A stretch of 28,659 nucleotides of DNA from Scleroderma bovista (lineage: Eukaryota > Basidiomycota > Agaricomycetes > Boletales > Sclerodermataceae), in contig JAYMGJ010000410.1 of assembly GCA_037178675.1 (NCBI GenBank), positions 1-28,659 on the forward strand, given 5' to 3'. Shown here piece after piece: positions 1 to 10,719 of the stretch. The translations under genes and the position numbers were made by a program. The number at the start of each line of letters is the position of its first letter. The first letter of the stretch is position 1. Under the pieces are notes generated by a model that was given only the letters and a program-made list of their open reading frames with translations, had not been told where the DNA came from and made no database searches.

Positions 1-60
1 GAGGATTGTGTTTGATTTATGCAGACCAATCGTGTCGCTAATGAGGTGCCATCCTTTCAG

Positions 61-486
61 GGTAATGTGTGGAGTCATTGTTGTTAATGCAATTGTACTA
101 TTGGTGAGTTGTTCAGTCACATTCCTCTCTACTTTCTGATGTAATGTGGATTAGGTTGCAACAGTGAGTTTTCGACGACGTCTCAGCACTGAATGTGGGT
201 TGACCCCCTGCTTCCAGAACTCTCTCAAGAGTGCGACTAGTAGCTTTACCAACGCGTCAGTCTCCATCATTCAATTCGAAATGGCTGAGAAACAGAAACA
301 ATCACCAACAGGATCTCGGCAATGCTGATTTCAAGGCTTATGTTACATCTTCGGGATCCAAAGGTAACGGATCCAACGGACTTTTTGGTGTATCCATTAT
401 CGCATCCAAACATGGTATTTGCCATGCAACCTGTTGGTACGGCCACTGGTGCTGACTCTGGAATAGCGTCAGCGGCAGTGCCATGA
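61..486 (+). CDS. DUF6533-type membrane protein, 3' end (left-edge copy 0)
   Basis: This is the last part of a gene that begins left of the window; the window opens inside its intron 10. Exons are 61-103, 155-163 (9 nt), 218-255 and 312-486, with stop TGA at 484-486. They give an open tail of 88 codons that aligns with the full copies further right: a small hydrophobic segment ending in VNAIVLL, then FTN plus a segment ending in ISRLMLHLRDP, then a polar tail ending AVP. Exon sizes 43/9/38/175 nt match copies B, C and D exactly, which supports the splicing model. The family is a fungal multi-pass membrane protein of unknown function. The reading frame is intact in the visible part. Its 3' flank to about 715 is the repeated flank found after the other copies. 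Confidence 0.8.
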
Positions 487-1086
487 CGGACGCTGAAATG
501 TGCTTGCACATGCAACGAATATGATACGAAGGACTGACTATCTCCCTTCGAATTTCAGGGGTTACCGAGGGGAGATAGGTTTGTTGTCTACGACGGACGA
601 AATATAGCGATGACGTTTCTATTTACATCACTGGCAGTTCTTCGTACAGGCTGTGAGGACACAATACCATAGCTCACCAAGTTGTCTACCTTACAATGTA
701 GTCTATTTGATGGATCATTATACCTCTATAGCACTACCCTATGGATGGTTTTTATAGTAGTACTGATAGGAACACGATGTTCACGCTCGTTTTTTCTTTG
801 CTTGCTGCCAAAAATCCTACCACATCACAAAAATCCCAGCACATGTACAGACACATTATTGTCATCGTATCACTCAACCCACTGAGGGTTCTGCTGCTAC
901 ACCACTGGTGTGTTGCCAGGGGACTTGCATGTCTGAGAATATGTTGGTGAACAAGGTCATGAATTCCATGCAAGTTCCAGCATAAGACGGACAGACAAAC
1001 CCATTAGTGGCAAGAGATCGAAACAACCAAAGACAAAAACAGCCCTTCACAATTCCATCATTAACCCTCATCACTTTCAGTTTGGT
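487..1086. repeat. repeated 3' flank of the array unit, then unassigned DNA
   Basis: About 487-715 is the 3' flank shared, with indels, by the DUF6533 copies: homologous stretches are 10478-10715, 13810-14095, 19580-19885 and 25090-25440. It is probably 3' UTR plus downstream spacer. From about 716 to 1086 the sequence no longer matches the other units. I see no gene there; the short frames are not supported. Confidence 0.6.
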
Positions 1087-3430
1087 TTAGTCACCCTCCG
1101 TCTCAGCTCTGAATTCGTCGCTCAACCGCTCCTCTGGCATAGAACCAGCGCTTTCATTTCGATACCAAACAAATGGTTTTGCAATGTCGCACACATATCT
1201 CATTCCACTGGAGTAAGGGTAATCGGAATGTTGTATGACCCTTGTGATGAGGTATCTGTCGGTAAGTCGAGTGGAGAGCGAAGTCAACAATAACTTGAGG
1301 TTGTCGTTACTTGGAAGTGACAGTACCCTTGGTTTGTATAAATCGAGACACCGGACGTCCGTCAGCCTGCAGACCCAGGCATAATCCACTGAAGATATTT
1401 TATGCTGCCTTGTTGTGATATCCGCCATTAAAGAAAGCGAGTTGACGTCAACAAAGAGGTTTCCTTCGCAGCAGAATTCCTCCGAGTCCGTAGAGTGACT
1501 GTAGACCCCAGCTGTTCTCGTAAGGCTCAAATACTGTATCAAAGGCTTGTGTGCTCACTCTGATATCACCGGGTGCATCCGAGAAATTACCGGGCACCTC
1601 GTCTAATTCGTAGCTACCGTACTCTGCCAATCAAATATCATGAGACCCCGCCAGTCACAGCCGCGATCGTCCGTTCCCTAAATAAATAGTGATATCGGTA
1701 CCAATGAAACGTGCAAAAAAACCTACTCACTTTGACATCGAAGGTTGCCCATTCACCCGATACGTCACCAGAACCAGAATTGTGAAATACCTCAAACTTG
1801 ACTCCACATATCCTTGAGCTCTTCCAGATGATGGACGAAATTCGCAGGATCCTGGTTGTTCGAGAGAGATGGGTCTGCATAGTGCAGACCTGGCCATAGC
1901 TTTCAGCCCCAGAACGCGCCTTATTCATGTGTTGTACATGCTCTAGCGAGCTGCCCAGCATTTCATAATATTTATGCTCGGTATAGTCCAGCCATGGGGG
2001 TCACGGAATTATGTCGGATTCATCAGAAATGACATGTATCCAGTCCTTGCCAAATGATTGTCCAAGGCCCACTAGTACAAAGTGATGGTTAGTCAGACTA
2101 TCAGAATAGACTTTGATGCAAAGGGAATCGGTGCTGGTCAGCGTGAGCGTGTTTCCTGTGAATTCCTTTGGGTACACATCGCAGCAAGTGAAACCATTCC
2201 CAGTAAGTGCACTATCGTCGATTTCGAATGTGATGTTGCGATGCGGCGGGTCTTGATATCTGAGATAGACTTGGCGCAACTGCCACTGCGGTTCCTCTGG
2301 TCCTGGAGGTAGTCCCAAGTACAACACTGGCCACCCATAGTAATTGGATTTCCACAAAGCCAAAACGATGGTCACTGGTGGATCCCATGAACGATCGGGA
2401 CATGGCAGCCAAGCTCGGAAGTGTGTGCGAGGACGGAGGAGAAGCCAAATTTGGATGCCGCGATTCGTGATCTTGTCACCGAGTCGATCCCAGCTCGTCT
2501 TTCTTCTGGGACGTGCTTCTTATGCAAAAAATTGGATAAATTCGTCTTGACCAATCAGCTCCATTCCACCACAAGACCAGAAGAAGCTCGGGTCATCCGC
2601 AAGGATACTGCCAGTCCCCTTATCGTCTGCGACACACAAAGATGCTTTGGTCGTTCGATGCGCGGATGCATCTCCAGCTGAAGACGATGAAATGCCTTCT
2701 TCCCCTCTCCATACAGCATCGGCATATTCACGTCTAGTAGACCGGTCCTTCACTCGTGTCGTCGTCCGATAGGCTGCCCATGAAGTGATTTGAGTAACAC
2801 ACGGACGATTTCCGTCAAGTCCATATATGCTCTGGAATTCCAGTAATATTTCGTAAGGTAGGTGCAAGTGTCCTCTTGTCATCTATGCTTTGTCAGTCCT
2901 TGTTGAGGAACTGAACGTTGCTTGGGGCTATCACCTCTTGTAGCGTCCACCCACGCGAGAACCACTCCGGCCAGCCATTGAAATCGGGATGCCTCTCCTT
3001 GTCGCTCGCAGTGGGAAGGAATAAACCAGGAACGTCATGGAGGTACGCATAGCATACTTTCGCGTTTGCATACCACCGATACATGGAATTGATGGTCTCG
3101 GATAGCCCTGCGCTGCTTCGCTTGTCGATACAGCAAGTGTCGACCCACAACTGCTCGTATCCGTCTTTCTGAGCCTGCTTGCAGCTCCGGAGGATTTTTT
3201 GATAGCCATCACGCTTGCGAATCTCGTCTCTCTCCTCCATGGCCACCTTCGCGAGCCCAACCATCTCATCATAGTTCACTTCTTGCCCTGGACCACTGAT
3301 GGGACAGGATCGCATACTCTGCCGCTTTTTCATTGCCGAAATCGAGGACTTTGGCTCGACGATCCACTGGCTTTCCCTCTCTAATCAAACTCTCCTTTGC
3401 AAGAAAAACTTTTACAATGATCAGGCGCAT
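1087..3430 (-). pseudogene. HET-domain (heterokaryon incompatibility) protein, decayed
   Basis: HET proteins mediate vegetative incompatibility and cell death in fungi. The ATG at 3430-3428 begins MRLIIVKVF, a usual N-terminus for this Agaricomycete subfamily. The HET core follows: AILSHQW near 3320, LWVDTCCIDK with SETINSMYRWY near 3110, and WFSRGWTLQEVIAPSNVQF near 2930. A long C-terminal region follows to a stop at 1087 and includes RYQDPPHRNITFEIDDSA and KSSRICGVKFEVFH. Frames change after SHQW (about 3315), near 2820, near 2745-2640 (the DVNMPMLYGEG part is in another frame), near 1630 and near 1500. A stop interrupts the stretch after GIPEHIWT. One intact intron (1678-1730, GTGAGT...TTTAG) remains. 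The multiple frameshifts make it a pseudogene. The family identity is secure; the exact number of lesions is not. Confidence 0.85.
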
Positions 3431-3807
3431 GCTGCACAAGTGTGCATCAGTCTCGACGGGATCACCATCTGTGAATGGTATCCGTACCCCTTCCAACAGA
3501 CTTGAAAAATTGTTGGATCGGGACGGTAGACGTGTAGATGTTGTGATACACTAAGGTTTGGTTCTGTTCGGCTGGTCGATGTTTTATATACGTGAGAACT
3601 GCAAACAAATGGTGCCGCAGCAACAGCACCCACAGAGGCACTCTTCTCGACAAAGCGAGCACGATTGGTGGTGGTAAAGGGCACAGGATAGCACGTTGTG
3701 TTGATAGAAGCTGACAAGCTTCGCCATAACACAGCGAGTAATTTATCTCCGCTTCATTCCTCTTGGTTTCGGACTGCTTTACTGTTAAGACCACTCAAAC
3801 CTCTTTG
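3431..3807 (-). promoter_or_regulatory. upstream region of the HET pseudogene with TATA-like site
   Basis: Reading leftward on the minus strand, a TATATAAAA motif lies near 3578-3590, about 150 nt before the HET start codon. This is a plausible core promoter, inferred from the motif only. No gene is seen in this stretch. Confidence 0.3.
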
Positions 3808-3914
3808 ATGCCCTCTCAGTTGTCGGTGCCTCTCGTACTTCGCAGATATCCAACACTAACTATCAAGCCTGAATTCCAGTGCCATTTATACTTCATTTGC
3901 TGCTGTAGTTCTCA
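3808..3914 (+). pseudogene. 5' remnant of a DUF6533-type gene (exons 1-2 only)
   Basis: An ATG at 3808 begins a 14-nt exon 1 (3808-3821) encoding M-P-S-Q, matching M-H-S-Q of copies B-E and M-S-S-Q of A. A 35-nt exon 2 follows (3880-3914) after CCAG and ends in CTCA before GTGAGG, with the same length and phase as in every other copy. The promoter-proximal words (ACTCAAACCTCTTTGATG) also match copies C-E. The donor after exon 1 is GTCGGT instead of GTGAGT, and exon 3 with the YDY and REIELFW motifs is absent downstream. This is therefore a truncated seventh member of the array. The lesion and missing body argue against function. Confidence 0.7.
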
Positions 3915-5680
3915 GTGAGGGTCACTGATCAGTTGAAATGCGCAATAGCAATCGATCTGCTATATGGCGGTCGTGGAAGTTGACATGGATGGGTTGTCTA
4001 CATAGTCGTAAAGGTGGCTGTTATCGTAGTTGGTCGTCATCAGAATGTGGCGTGGTCTCTGAGTCTCGCTCTTGGCTTCATCACAAGTGCGTACTGCTAG
4101 CCTCGTCAGCGACTCTTGTTGCTAGCACCGTCTTTCCAATCGAAAGTCACTTTTTTCGCTTTTATGCCAGACCCAGAGTAGGAGGTGTGTGACGGAAACA
4201 TGCTTGTTTAGTACCCCCCTTCAGCTCACGATTTCAATCGTTAAGGACACCCCGGGAAGAACCCTGATAGGCCTCACTGATATTGGTGCGAACGACGAGT
4301 TATACTGTCGAGTTGAAGCCAGTCCACGAGCTTGGGACCACTCTGCAACGCAGTGCCCCCGACTTCCCTGTATTGAGGAAGGTCGGAGGCAGTGTTGTTC
4401 GTTCGCACAGAGCTATATGACGACTTCAGGGATGGCCGCATGGAGGTGGGTCATCGTCGAAGCCGTCAATGAAAGGCACGTCCGACGGTAAGAAAACTGC
4501 GCCAGTTGAGAGCAAGCTTCTACTTACTGCAGAGGAGAAAGTGGTGGGTTCTCTGCAAACGTGCAAACTGCGGTCACAGGTAATTGGGACACTCGTCCGT
4601 CAAACGTGGAGGGAAAGTTCACAACGGTTAAAGAATGTCGAGCTTTTAACAACTCAGCGCCGAAACAAGTTTCTATTGATTCATTACTAAAAAGAAGGGG
4701 TCACAAGATATTGAACCGAGCACCTACGGCCTGACACACCAGGTGAGAAACGCGGGCAGAAACGCTGAAATTTACAGGCAAATGTACTAAATATTGGGAC
4801 AACCGCACCACGATAGTCCGCTTCTTTCTCGAGCAACAAAAGCTCGCACGCGGCAAGACGGTGTGCTCCGAGAAATGGATAACGCACGCTGGTCAATTTG
4901 AACAATGAAAGTAGTTCTTCACCTGGGAGATCGAGCGCTCTGATAATTCATTCCTCCACAGACGGCGACGATACTCGGGACGAAAATCGTGCTTCGATGA
5001 TGATTTTTCGTTGGCTTGGACTTCTTCGAACCCCCTGGAAGGAGGGCCCGCCTTTCATTCACCGAAGGCTAACCTTTTCGACAAGTCTGTTTTACTGGGT
5101 GAAATGCAACCACGAGCATAAGACCCACAGGGACGAATTTATTCTCTGAACTAAATGTTTCGTATGAAACGAAAGTCGTCTTTGCTAGGATAGAGCTCAT
5201 TCAAGACGTCCTTGTTGGCACGTGGGTTAATCTTTCTAGTGTATGAGGACTTCTACTGCTCGATTGTGGCTACATATTGTCTGCTCGTCGCCATGCTGGC
5301 GACCCCATCACATGACTCCCGCAAAGGGAATCATATTCATCTCCTAGACCGCCGTTCTGTGCCCTCCACATGTTTCAAACATTATGGTCATAGGCAGCCC
5401 CACTGCGTCCTCATAAGCAACTATTTGACGTTCTTTGGGGACCTAAGATGGAGGTCACAGCAACACATTCATCTCTGTTAGCTAGGCCATCTGAATTTCC
5501 AACCCGCCTTGGCAATTCGCCCCCATATTGCATCAACTGTTGGCCCACAAATGAACATCGCATGCAGGCGTGCTCACTTAATATATACGTAGAGTGTCCC
5601 AGCTTTTGGATTGAATCCAGTACTAATATCGTTAACTCGATCTTCCAAACACCGATATGTAAGTGCTAACACCCTTCAAT
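3915..5680. other. 1.8-kb stretch with no recognisable gene
   Basis: No frame on either strand here shows a known motif, a consistent intron pattern, or similarity to other parts of the window. The open frames are short (up to about 100 codons) and composition looks random. It separates the truncated copy from copy A and may be decayed sequence. Confidence 0.5.
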
Positions 5681-5681
5681 C

Positions 5682-5701
5682 CCCGAGCTTGCTTACTCGG
5701 G
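5682..5701. repeat. perfect 6-bp hairpin with 8-nt loop
   Basis: CCCGAG (5682-5687) pairs with CTCGGG (5696-5701) around an 8-nt loop. It lies about 125 nt before the start of copy A. No poly-T or other context gives it a role. Confidence 0.3.
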
Positions 5702-5824
5702 ACACGTAATGTTGTGGCTGTTGTGCGTCTAAATGTACTTTGTCAAGGGTTAAATGACTTGATAGAGAAGGTGTGCACTTCATCTCATCTCTCTTTGCTG
5801 AGGTCCCTCACAACTCTATCTTTG

Positions 5825-7461
5825 ATGAGCTCCCAGTTGTGAGTGCATCCGTAGCTTATGGTATCCATACTTCCATACTAACTATTCACTACATTCAGGG
5901 ATCCTAATATTGCATTCTCTGGCGCAGTTTTCAGTGAGGCCATACTTCGGGTGCTACTCTTCCCAGCTAGTACTAGATACTGACACCCGCTTGTAGCATT
6001 ACTACTCTATGATTATGCGCTCACAATAGGACGGGAGGTCGAGCTGTTCTGGAAAAGATCCCGAAGATCATGGGCTTTTTCTCTTTTCGCTGCAAATCGA
6101 TACGTCACCATCATAGGTCATGTTCTACAACTTGTATATTCGTTCTGGTCGCCAGCAGTATATTCCAACTTTAGCGTATGTAATATGCTTTGTTGCCTTG
6201 AGAACTGTCGATTCTGACATACTTCCATGGTCAATAGTGGTAGGTTTTATCACGATTTGTTCCCCCATTAATTCATCTGGCCTCATGCCAGGTGTGGTGC
6301 CCTCCGCCTGGCTATACAAGCAGTGATTTTTGTCGTTCAGATAATCGCAGGAGGTGTGTTGTTGGTTGATTCCTGCCATATTCATCATGATAACAACCAA
6401 AAGTTGTTATGATCATGCGTGTCCATGCTCTCTATGCGGGAAGCCGGTGTATTTTGACCTTCCTTTTGGTGGTGGCATTTGGTACAATTGCTTTTGCTGC
6501 TGTGAGTGTAGTTCCCTTTTGTTCATTCACCTGTCCGATGACTGACCTGGTAAGAAAAGTGGACATTTGTCACTCATGCTCCCACTACATCTGATCTTGT
6601 GCCTTCATCACAGATGTTAACATTCGGTTGCCCCGACAGTGGATATATTTCTTCCCAACAGTGAGGCTTCTCTATTTTCGGTGTAACTTATTTTTGAGAT
6701 TTCCCAGGGGCTTATGTATGTGATACTTCTTTGTTTTAGGAAATGTGGTTTCTAACCTCTGACCCGCCATAAACCATACAGATCTGGCAGCAGGATGGAG
6801 TGGACAACTTGTCTTTGACTTAGTTGTCTTTCTACTTACCATCATACAATCACTTCGTTTTCGGAAATCAGGGACTCGGAGCATAACAGACATCTTGCTT
6901 CGAGATGGTACATATATCTTACTTTCTTTTTTCTGGAACTTACACCTGTGGCTTGATAGGTTCTCTTTATTTTGCGTGTGTCAAAGAATCTTTTATTTGT
7001 TAATCTACAGTTTAAACTGATGAGTTTGTCAGGGTAATTTGTGGTGCCAACATTGCAAATATAACTGTGCTATTGGTGAGTTTTCCATGTCACTTACTCT
7101 GCTTTTGCCATTTAATACCCTGCTTAGGTAGGATCAGTGGGTCATGAAAATCTCTTCAAGTGAAGCTGAGTTAACTTAACTGTCTTTTTCCGGGTCAGAA
7201 CTTCATCAAAGGTGTCCTTGGTAGTTTTACCAATGTGTAAGTCTTAGTATGACTCGAAGTTGAGAATCTAAGTGAATGAACATCAGGATCTCATCAATAA
7301 TGATCTCGAGACTTATGCTGAACCTTCGTGATCCAAAGATAGCAAATGCATCATTTGCAATTTCATTGCACCCGTTGTCACATGCAAATATGATATTTGT
7401 TACATCACCTGCCCGTTCTACAGATAGTGATAGCACTGGAGTTATATCAACAGCACTGTGA
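5825..7461 (+). CDS. DUF6533-type membrane protein, diverged copy A
   Basis: Fourteen exons: 5825-5838, 5899-5933, 5997-6175, 6238-6239, 6292-6353, 6404-6501, 6614-6660, 6708-6715, 6782-6907, 6960-6975, 7033-7075, 7128-7136, 7199-7236, 7287-7461. They total 852 nt (283 aa) with no internal stop. Family marks are LLLYDY and GREVELFW near residues 18-35, NRYV, a Trp-Cys pair made across the 2-nt exon, MIMRVHALY, FGCPDSGY, WSGQLVFD, ILLRDG and FTN...ISRLMLNLRDP. Hydrophobic segments suggest six or seven membrane passes, as usual for DUF6533 proteins of about 280-300 aa; function is unknown. This copy is clearly more diverged than B-E, yet keeps every splice phase and nearly every exon length. 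That is strong evidence that the gene model is real. No isomerase fragment follows it. Confidence 0.85.
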
Positions 7462-8570
7462 TTCACACTTGTATTCCTGCCAACTTGTGTGGGTATGAAT
7501 AGTAGCTACTTGAGAACATGAGATATCCACTCAATATGCTTTCTACATTAGCAGCACCCTTGCTTGTTCGTGAAGGATCTAGCCCGTTAACGAGTGCATG
7601 AACATGAACATCCTTGTCTACCTCAGGCGCCCTTAAGTACCCTTGAGAATGTTTCGCAGGGGGCCTCCCAAAATGACCCTCGAATAAAAGTTTAGGGCTT
7701 CCATAGTTTGGAAGTGGTATCAGAAGGCATCGAGGAACATGTATGCGTACAAACGCATACTGAGTCGTTTCGCGTCATCTCAGATCTTCGTTGTCGTGGG
7801 ACGCATGGTGAAGTGTATCCACCACCGAAACCGTGGCTCACATTGCGATCACAGCTCATCACGATGGGTCGCATTTTATTCCGGCATAGCAATAGTGATC
7901 AATTATCGCATACCTAGTTGATGGTCGTTTGTCAGCGGTGATGTGCTGCCACGCGGAAGTAGCCGGACATTTTCTTGTATCGAAGTGCAGACGAGCACAA
8001 ATGTCTCGGAATTTTTGTATGTGGGGTGATCTATCAGACGGGAAAGTTCGCTGCCGCCGATCAGTACCTAGGCTATTCATCAGGTTAGCGAAGTAGGGGG
8101 TGAACGTGAATGGTGGACACACCTGAACTATTGGCAGAGGACATGGCTACTGCGAAAATACAACTATTATGAGACTCCAAGAGTTGGGGTAAACTAGTTC
8201 ACCGACCACTGACCAAGACGCTGGCCCCACATGCAAATAAACAGGCCTGTGAGAGGGAACGAGTGCCTTCCGAGGTCTGACTAGGTTATTATGTAGGAAG
8301 TAGGCAGACCAAGAACACCAAGAACACAGTTGGGAGGTTTGCATTTGTTTGCACGTCTCAGCTATCATCGTTCCACAACGCTGAGGTACAGTACGTTGCA
8401 TCTCCCCCATCGTTCCTGCTAAGTACTTTAGATTGATAATGCAACACGCATCGGATTCGAAAATGCTAGCATTTTCCAGTGCCACTTAGTATGGTTTCGA
8501 CTTGTCACACCGCGTCGTTTTACTTTTTCAAACAGCCTTGCGGTGTGAATGGGTACAACCTTGATTTGCG
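7462..8570. other. 1.1-kb spacer after copy A, no recognisable gene
   Basis: No open frame here carries a recognisable motif. A perfect 8-bp inverted repeat with a 4-nt loop sits at 7741-7760 (GTATGCGT / ACGCATAC). The stretch ends where a module shared with the upstream region of copy E begins. Confidence 0.5.
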
Positions 8571-8799
8571 AGTCACTTGAATGGAATAGGGCCCACTGAG
8601 ATTCCGGCAATGATTTCCTGAAGACCAAGATGTACCCCTCAGGGCTGGGCTGATCGCCGTCAAATCCTACTACTGCATTGCTGTTATCTGTGCAATTTCT
8701 GATCGGCTTGGAGGCTATTTAAGTTGTGGCTGTTGCGCTTTATCTATGGTATTAAATACGCTCAAATAGATAACCACTTCATTCGGACGGAACCACTTG
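8571..8799 (+). promoter_or_regulatory. upstream module of copy B, shared with copy E
   Basis: The words GATTCCGGCAAT, GAAGACCAAGAT and GGGCTGATCG occur here in the same order as at 23110-23200 upstream of E. Nearer the gene, GTGGCTGTTGCG (from 8726) and a TATA-like TATTAAAT (8750-8757) are conserved upstream of copies B, C and D. The latter lies 43 nt before the ATG in B, 69 in C (12073-12080) and 61 in D (17843-17850). E has TATTAAAC further away, at 23295-23302. Promoter function is inferred from conservation and position. Confidence 0.45.
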
Positions 8800-10477
8800 A
8801 TGCATTCTCAGTTGTGAGTTTTCATACTTTCCGGATATCGACCGTTCAAGCGCTCACTGCCCAGCCCTGAGTTCCAGAGATATCAGTGTCTCCTTGACTG
8901 CTGTATACTTCAGTGAGCCTCTTGTACCCTGGTTGTTACGCTATCAGGTACTGAGACTTGTTTGCAGCTTTACTATTATATGACTACACACTCACGATCT
9001 CACGAGAGATCGAGCTATTCTGGAAAAGGCCTAAAAGATCATGGACGTTTGCCCTCTTCATCGCCAATCGATATATCCCCATTCTCGGCCATGCTCAATT
9101 CTTGGTATATTCGTTTCGGTCACCTGAAAGTCAGTCTGACTACAGGGTGCGCAGTGTTTCATGATTTATCCCGTATTCTGACATGCAACCGCTTTTTTGG
9201 ACATTAGTGGTGAGCTGGTCCCGACTTGTTTCTTTGTTGGTTTTTCATCGATATGACGCCATACCAGGTGTAATCCCATACATCTCATTGACCAATTCGT
9301 GATTGGTGTCATCCAAGTCATTGGAATGGGTGCGTAGCTCACTGCCGTATTCTATGTTCGTTTTTGTGACGAAGTAAAGTCATCATGGCTACGCGTGTCT
9401 ACGCTCTTTATCAAAAAAGCCGACTAGTTCTGATCTCACTTATCACGCTTTGGCTCGGTGTGATCATAGTTGGCTGTGTACGCGTTTCACCTCAATGCAT
9501 GATTGTGTGTCCGATGACTGATAAGATGTCAATCAGTGGGCAGTGCGCTCCAGCTATGTCATTTCATTAAGCCCGACAGATCTCCTATTTCTATCACAGT
9601 CGATAGGGAATATTGGCTGCCCCTCCGGCTCATATTTATCGTCTAAACAGTGAGCTATCTCCATATTATGTGTGTAACATAGGGTTGATATTTCACAGGG
9701 CCGTGTGTATGTGATTCTAATTAATCTCTAGAAAACCTCTTTCTGACCTTAGTCCCTCGCTGGAAATGCTGTATGTTAAACTGTCGCACAGATATAACAG
9801 TTGCATGGAGCGGACAACTCGTTTTCGACTTCTTTATCTTCTTACTTACCCTCTTGCGGTCACTGCATATTCGGAAAGAACGGAGCCAGAGTATATCAAA
9901 CATCCTGCTACGAGATGGTGCGTCTTTCGAATTTGACCATCCACTGAAGCCTACATGAATGGATTATTAGGTTCTCTGTACTTTGCGTGGGTTGAGGATT
10001 GTATTTGATTTAGGTAGACCAATCGTGTCGCTAATGAGGTGCCATCCTTTCAGGGTAATGTGTGGAGCCAATGTTGTTAACGCAATTGTACTATTGGTGA
10101 GTTGTCCAGTCGCGTTCTCTCTACTTTCCGATGTAATGCGGATTAGGTTGCAACAGTGAGTCTTCGACCGCGTCTCAGGACTGAATGTGGGTTGAACCCT
10201 GCTTCCAGAACTCTCTCAAGGGTGCCACTAGTGGTTTTACCAACGTGTCAGTCTCCATCATTCAATTCGAAATGGCTGAGAAACAGAAACAATCACCATC
10301 AGGATCTCGACCACACTAATTTCAAGGCTTATGTTACATCTTCGGGATCCAAAGGTAACAGATCCAACGGGCTTCTTGGTGTATCCGTTATCACATCCAA
10401 ACGTGGTATTCACCATGCAATCTTCTGGGGCGGCTATTGGTGCTGACACCGGAATAGCGCCAACGCTAGTGCCATGA
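8800..10477 (+). CDS. DUF6533-type membrane protein, copy B
   Basis: Fourteen exons: 8800-8813, 8878-8912, 8968-9146, 9208-9209, 9268-9329, 9380-9477, 9600-9649, 9699-9706, 9792-9917, 9971-9986, 10054-10096, 10147-10155, 10209-10246, 10303-10477. They total 855 nt, giving 284 aa. Landmarks by residue: LLLYDY 18-23, REIELFW 29-35, a Trp-Cys pair at 77-78 split by two introns around the 2-nt exon, IMATRVYALY 99-108, IGCPSGSY about 134-141, AWSGQLVFD 154-162, ILLRDG 187-192, SLYFA 193-197 and ISRLMLHLRDP near 232-242. The tail is polar and ends TLVP. Six or seven membrane segments are expected. Each intron has GT...AG ends, and most are 49-85 nt. The start was chosen because the ATG, the next codons and the GTGAGT donor are conserved in all copies. 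Function unknown. Confidence 0.87.
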
Positions 10478-10719
10478 CGGACGCTGATATGTGCTTGCAC
10501 ATGCAACGAATACGATACGAAAGACTGACTATCTCCCTTCAAATTTCGAGGGTTACCGAGGGGAGATAGGTTTGTTGTCTACGACGCACGAAATATAGCA
10601 TACTACGCAGCCAGACGCTCTAAGGAAATCCAGCTCATCACTCATAGCCGTCTACCTTACAATGTAGTCTATTTGATGGACCATTATACCTCTATATACC
10701 ATTGCAAATCTGTATGTGT
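10478..10719 (+). repeat. repeated 3' flank of copy B, with deletion
   Basis: This is the same flank as after the other copies, but about 57 nt around 10600 (the GATAGCGTTTC...GAGTAC part, present at 13927-13980) are missing. The flank runs up to TTGCAAATCTGTATG, where it joins an internal position of the isomerase fragment directly instead of the isomerase 3' UTR. Confidence 0.65.

Noticed and set aside
267..515. Minus-strand open frames of 78-94 codons over the last two exons of each DUF6533 copy (also near 10258, 13590, 19360, 24882).
   Set aside because: They recur only because the plus-strand exons are conserved; they cross the splice sites of the real gene and show no known domain. They are shadows.
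7741..7760. Perfect 8-bp hairpin GTATGCGT/ACGCATAC as a terminator or operator.
   Set aside because: An isolated short palindrome in unassigned spacer of a eukaryote; no poly-T or adjacent gene end.
8962..9207. Plus-strand frame beginning MQLYYYMTTHSRSHE, seen in all copies.
   Set aside because: It is out of phase with exon 3, whose true frame gives LLLYDYTLTI and REIELFW. It is a shifted reading of the same exon.
9147..9267. One single 121-nt intron between exon 3 and exon 5 of the DUF6533 genes.
   Set aside because: Joining these exons directly shifts the frame and gives an immediate stop in B-E. The internal AG-TG-GT sites are conserved also in the diverged copy A, so two introns around a 2-nt exon fit better.
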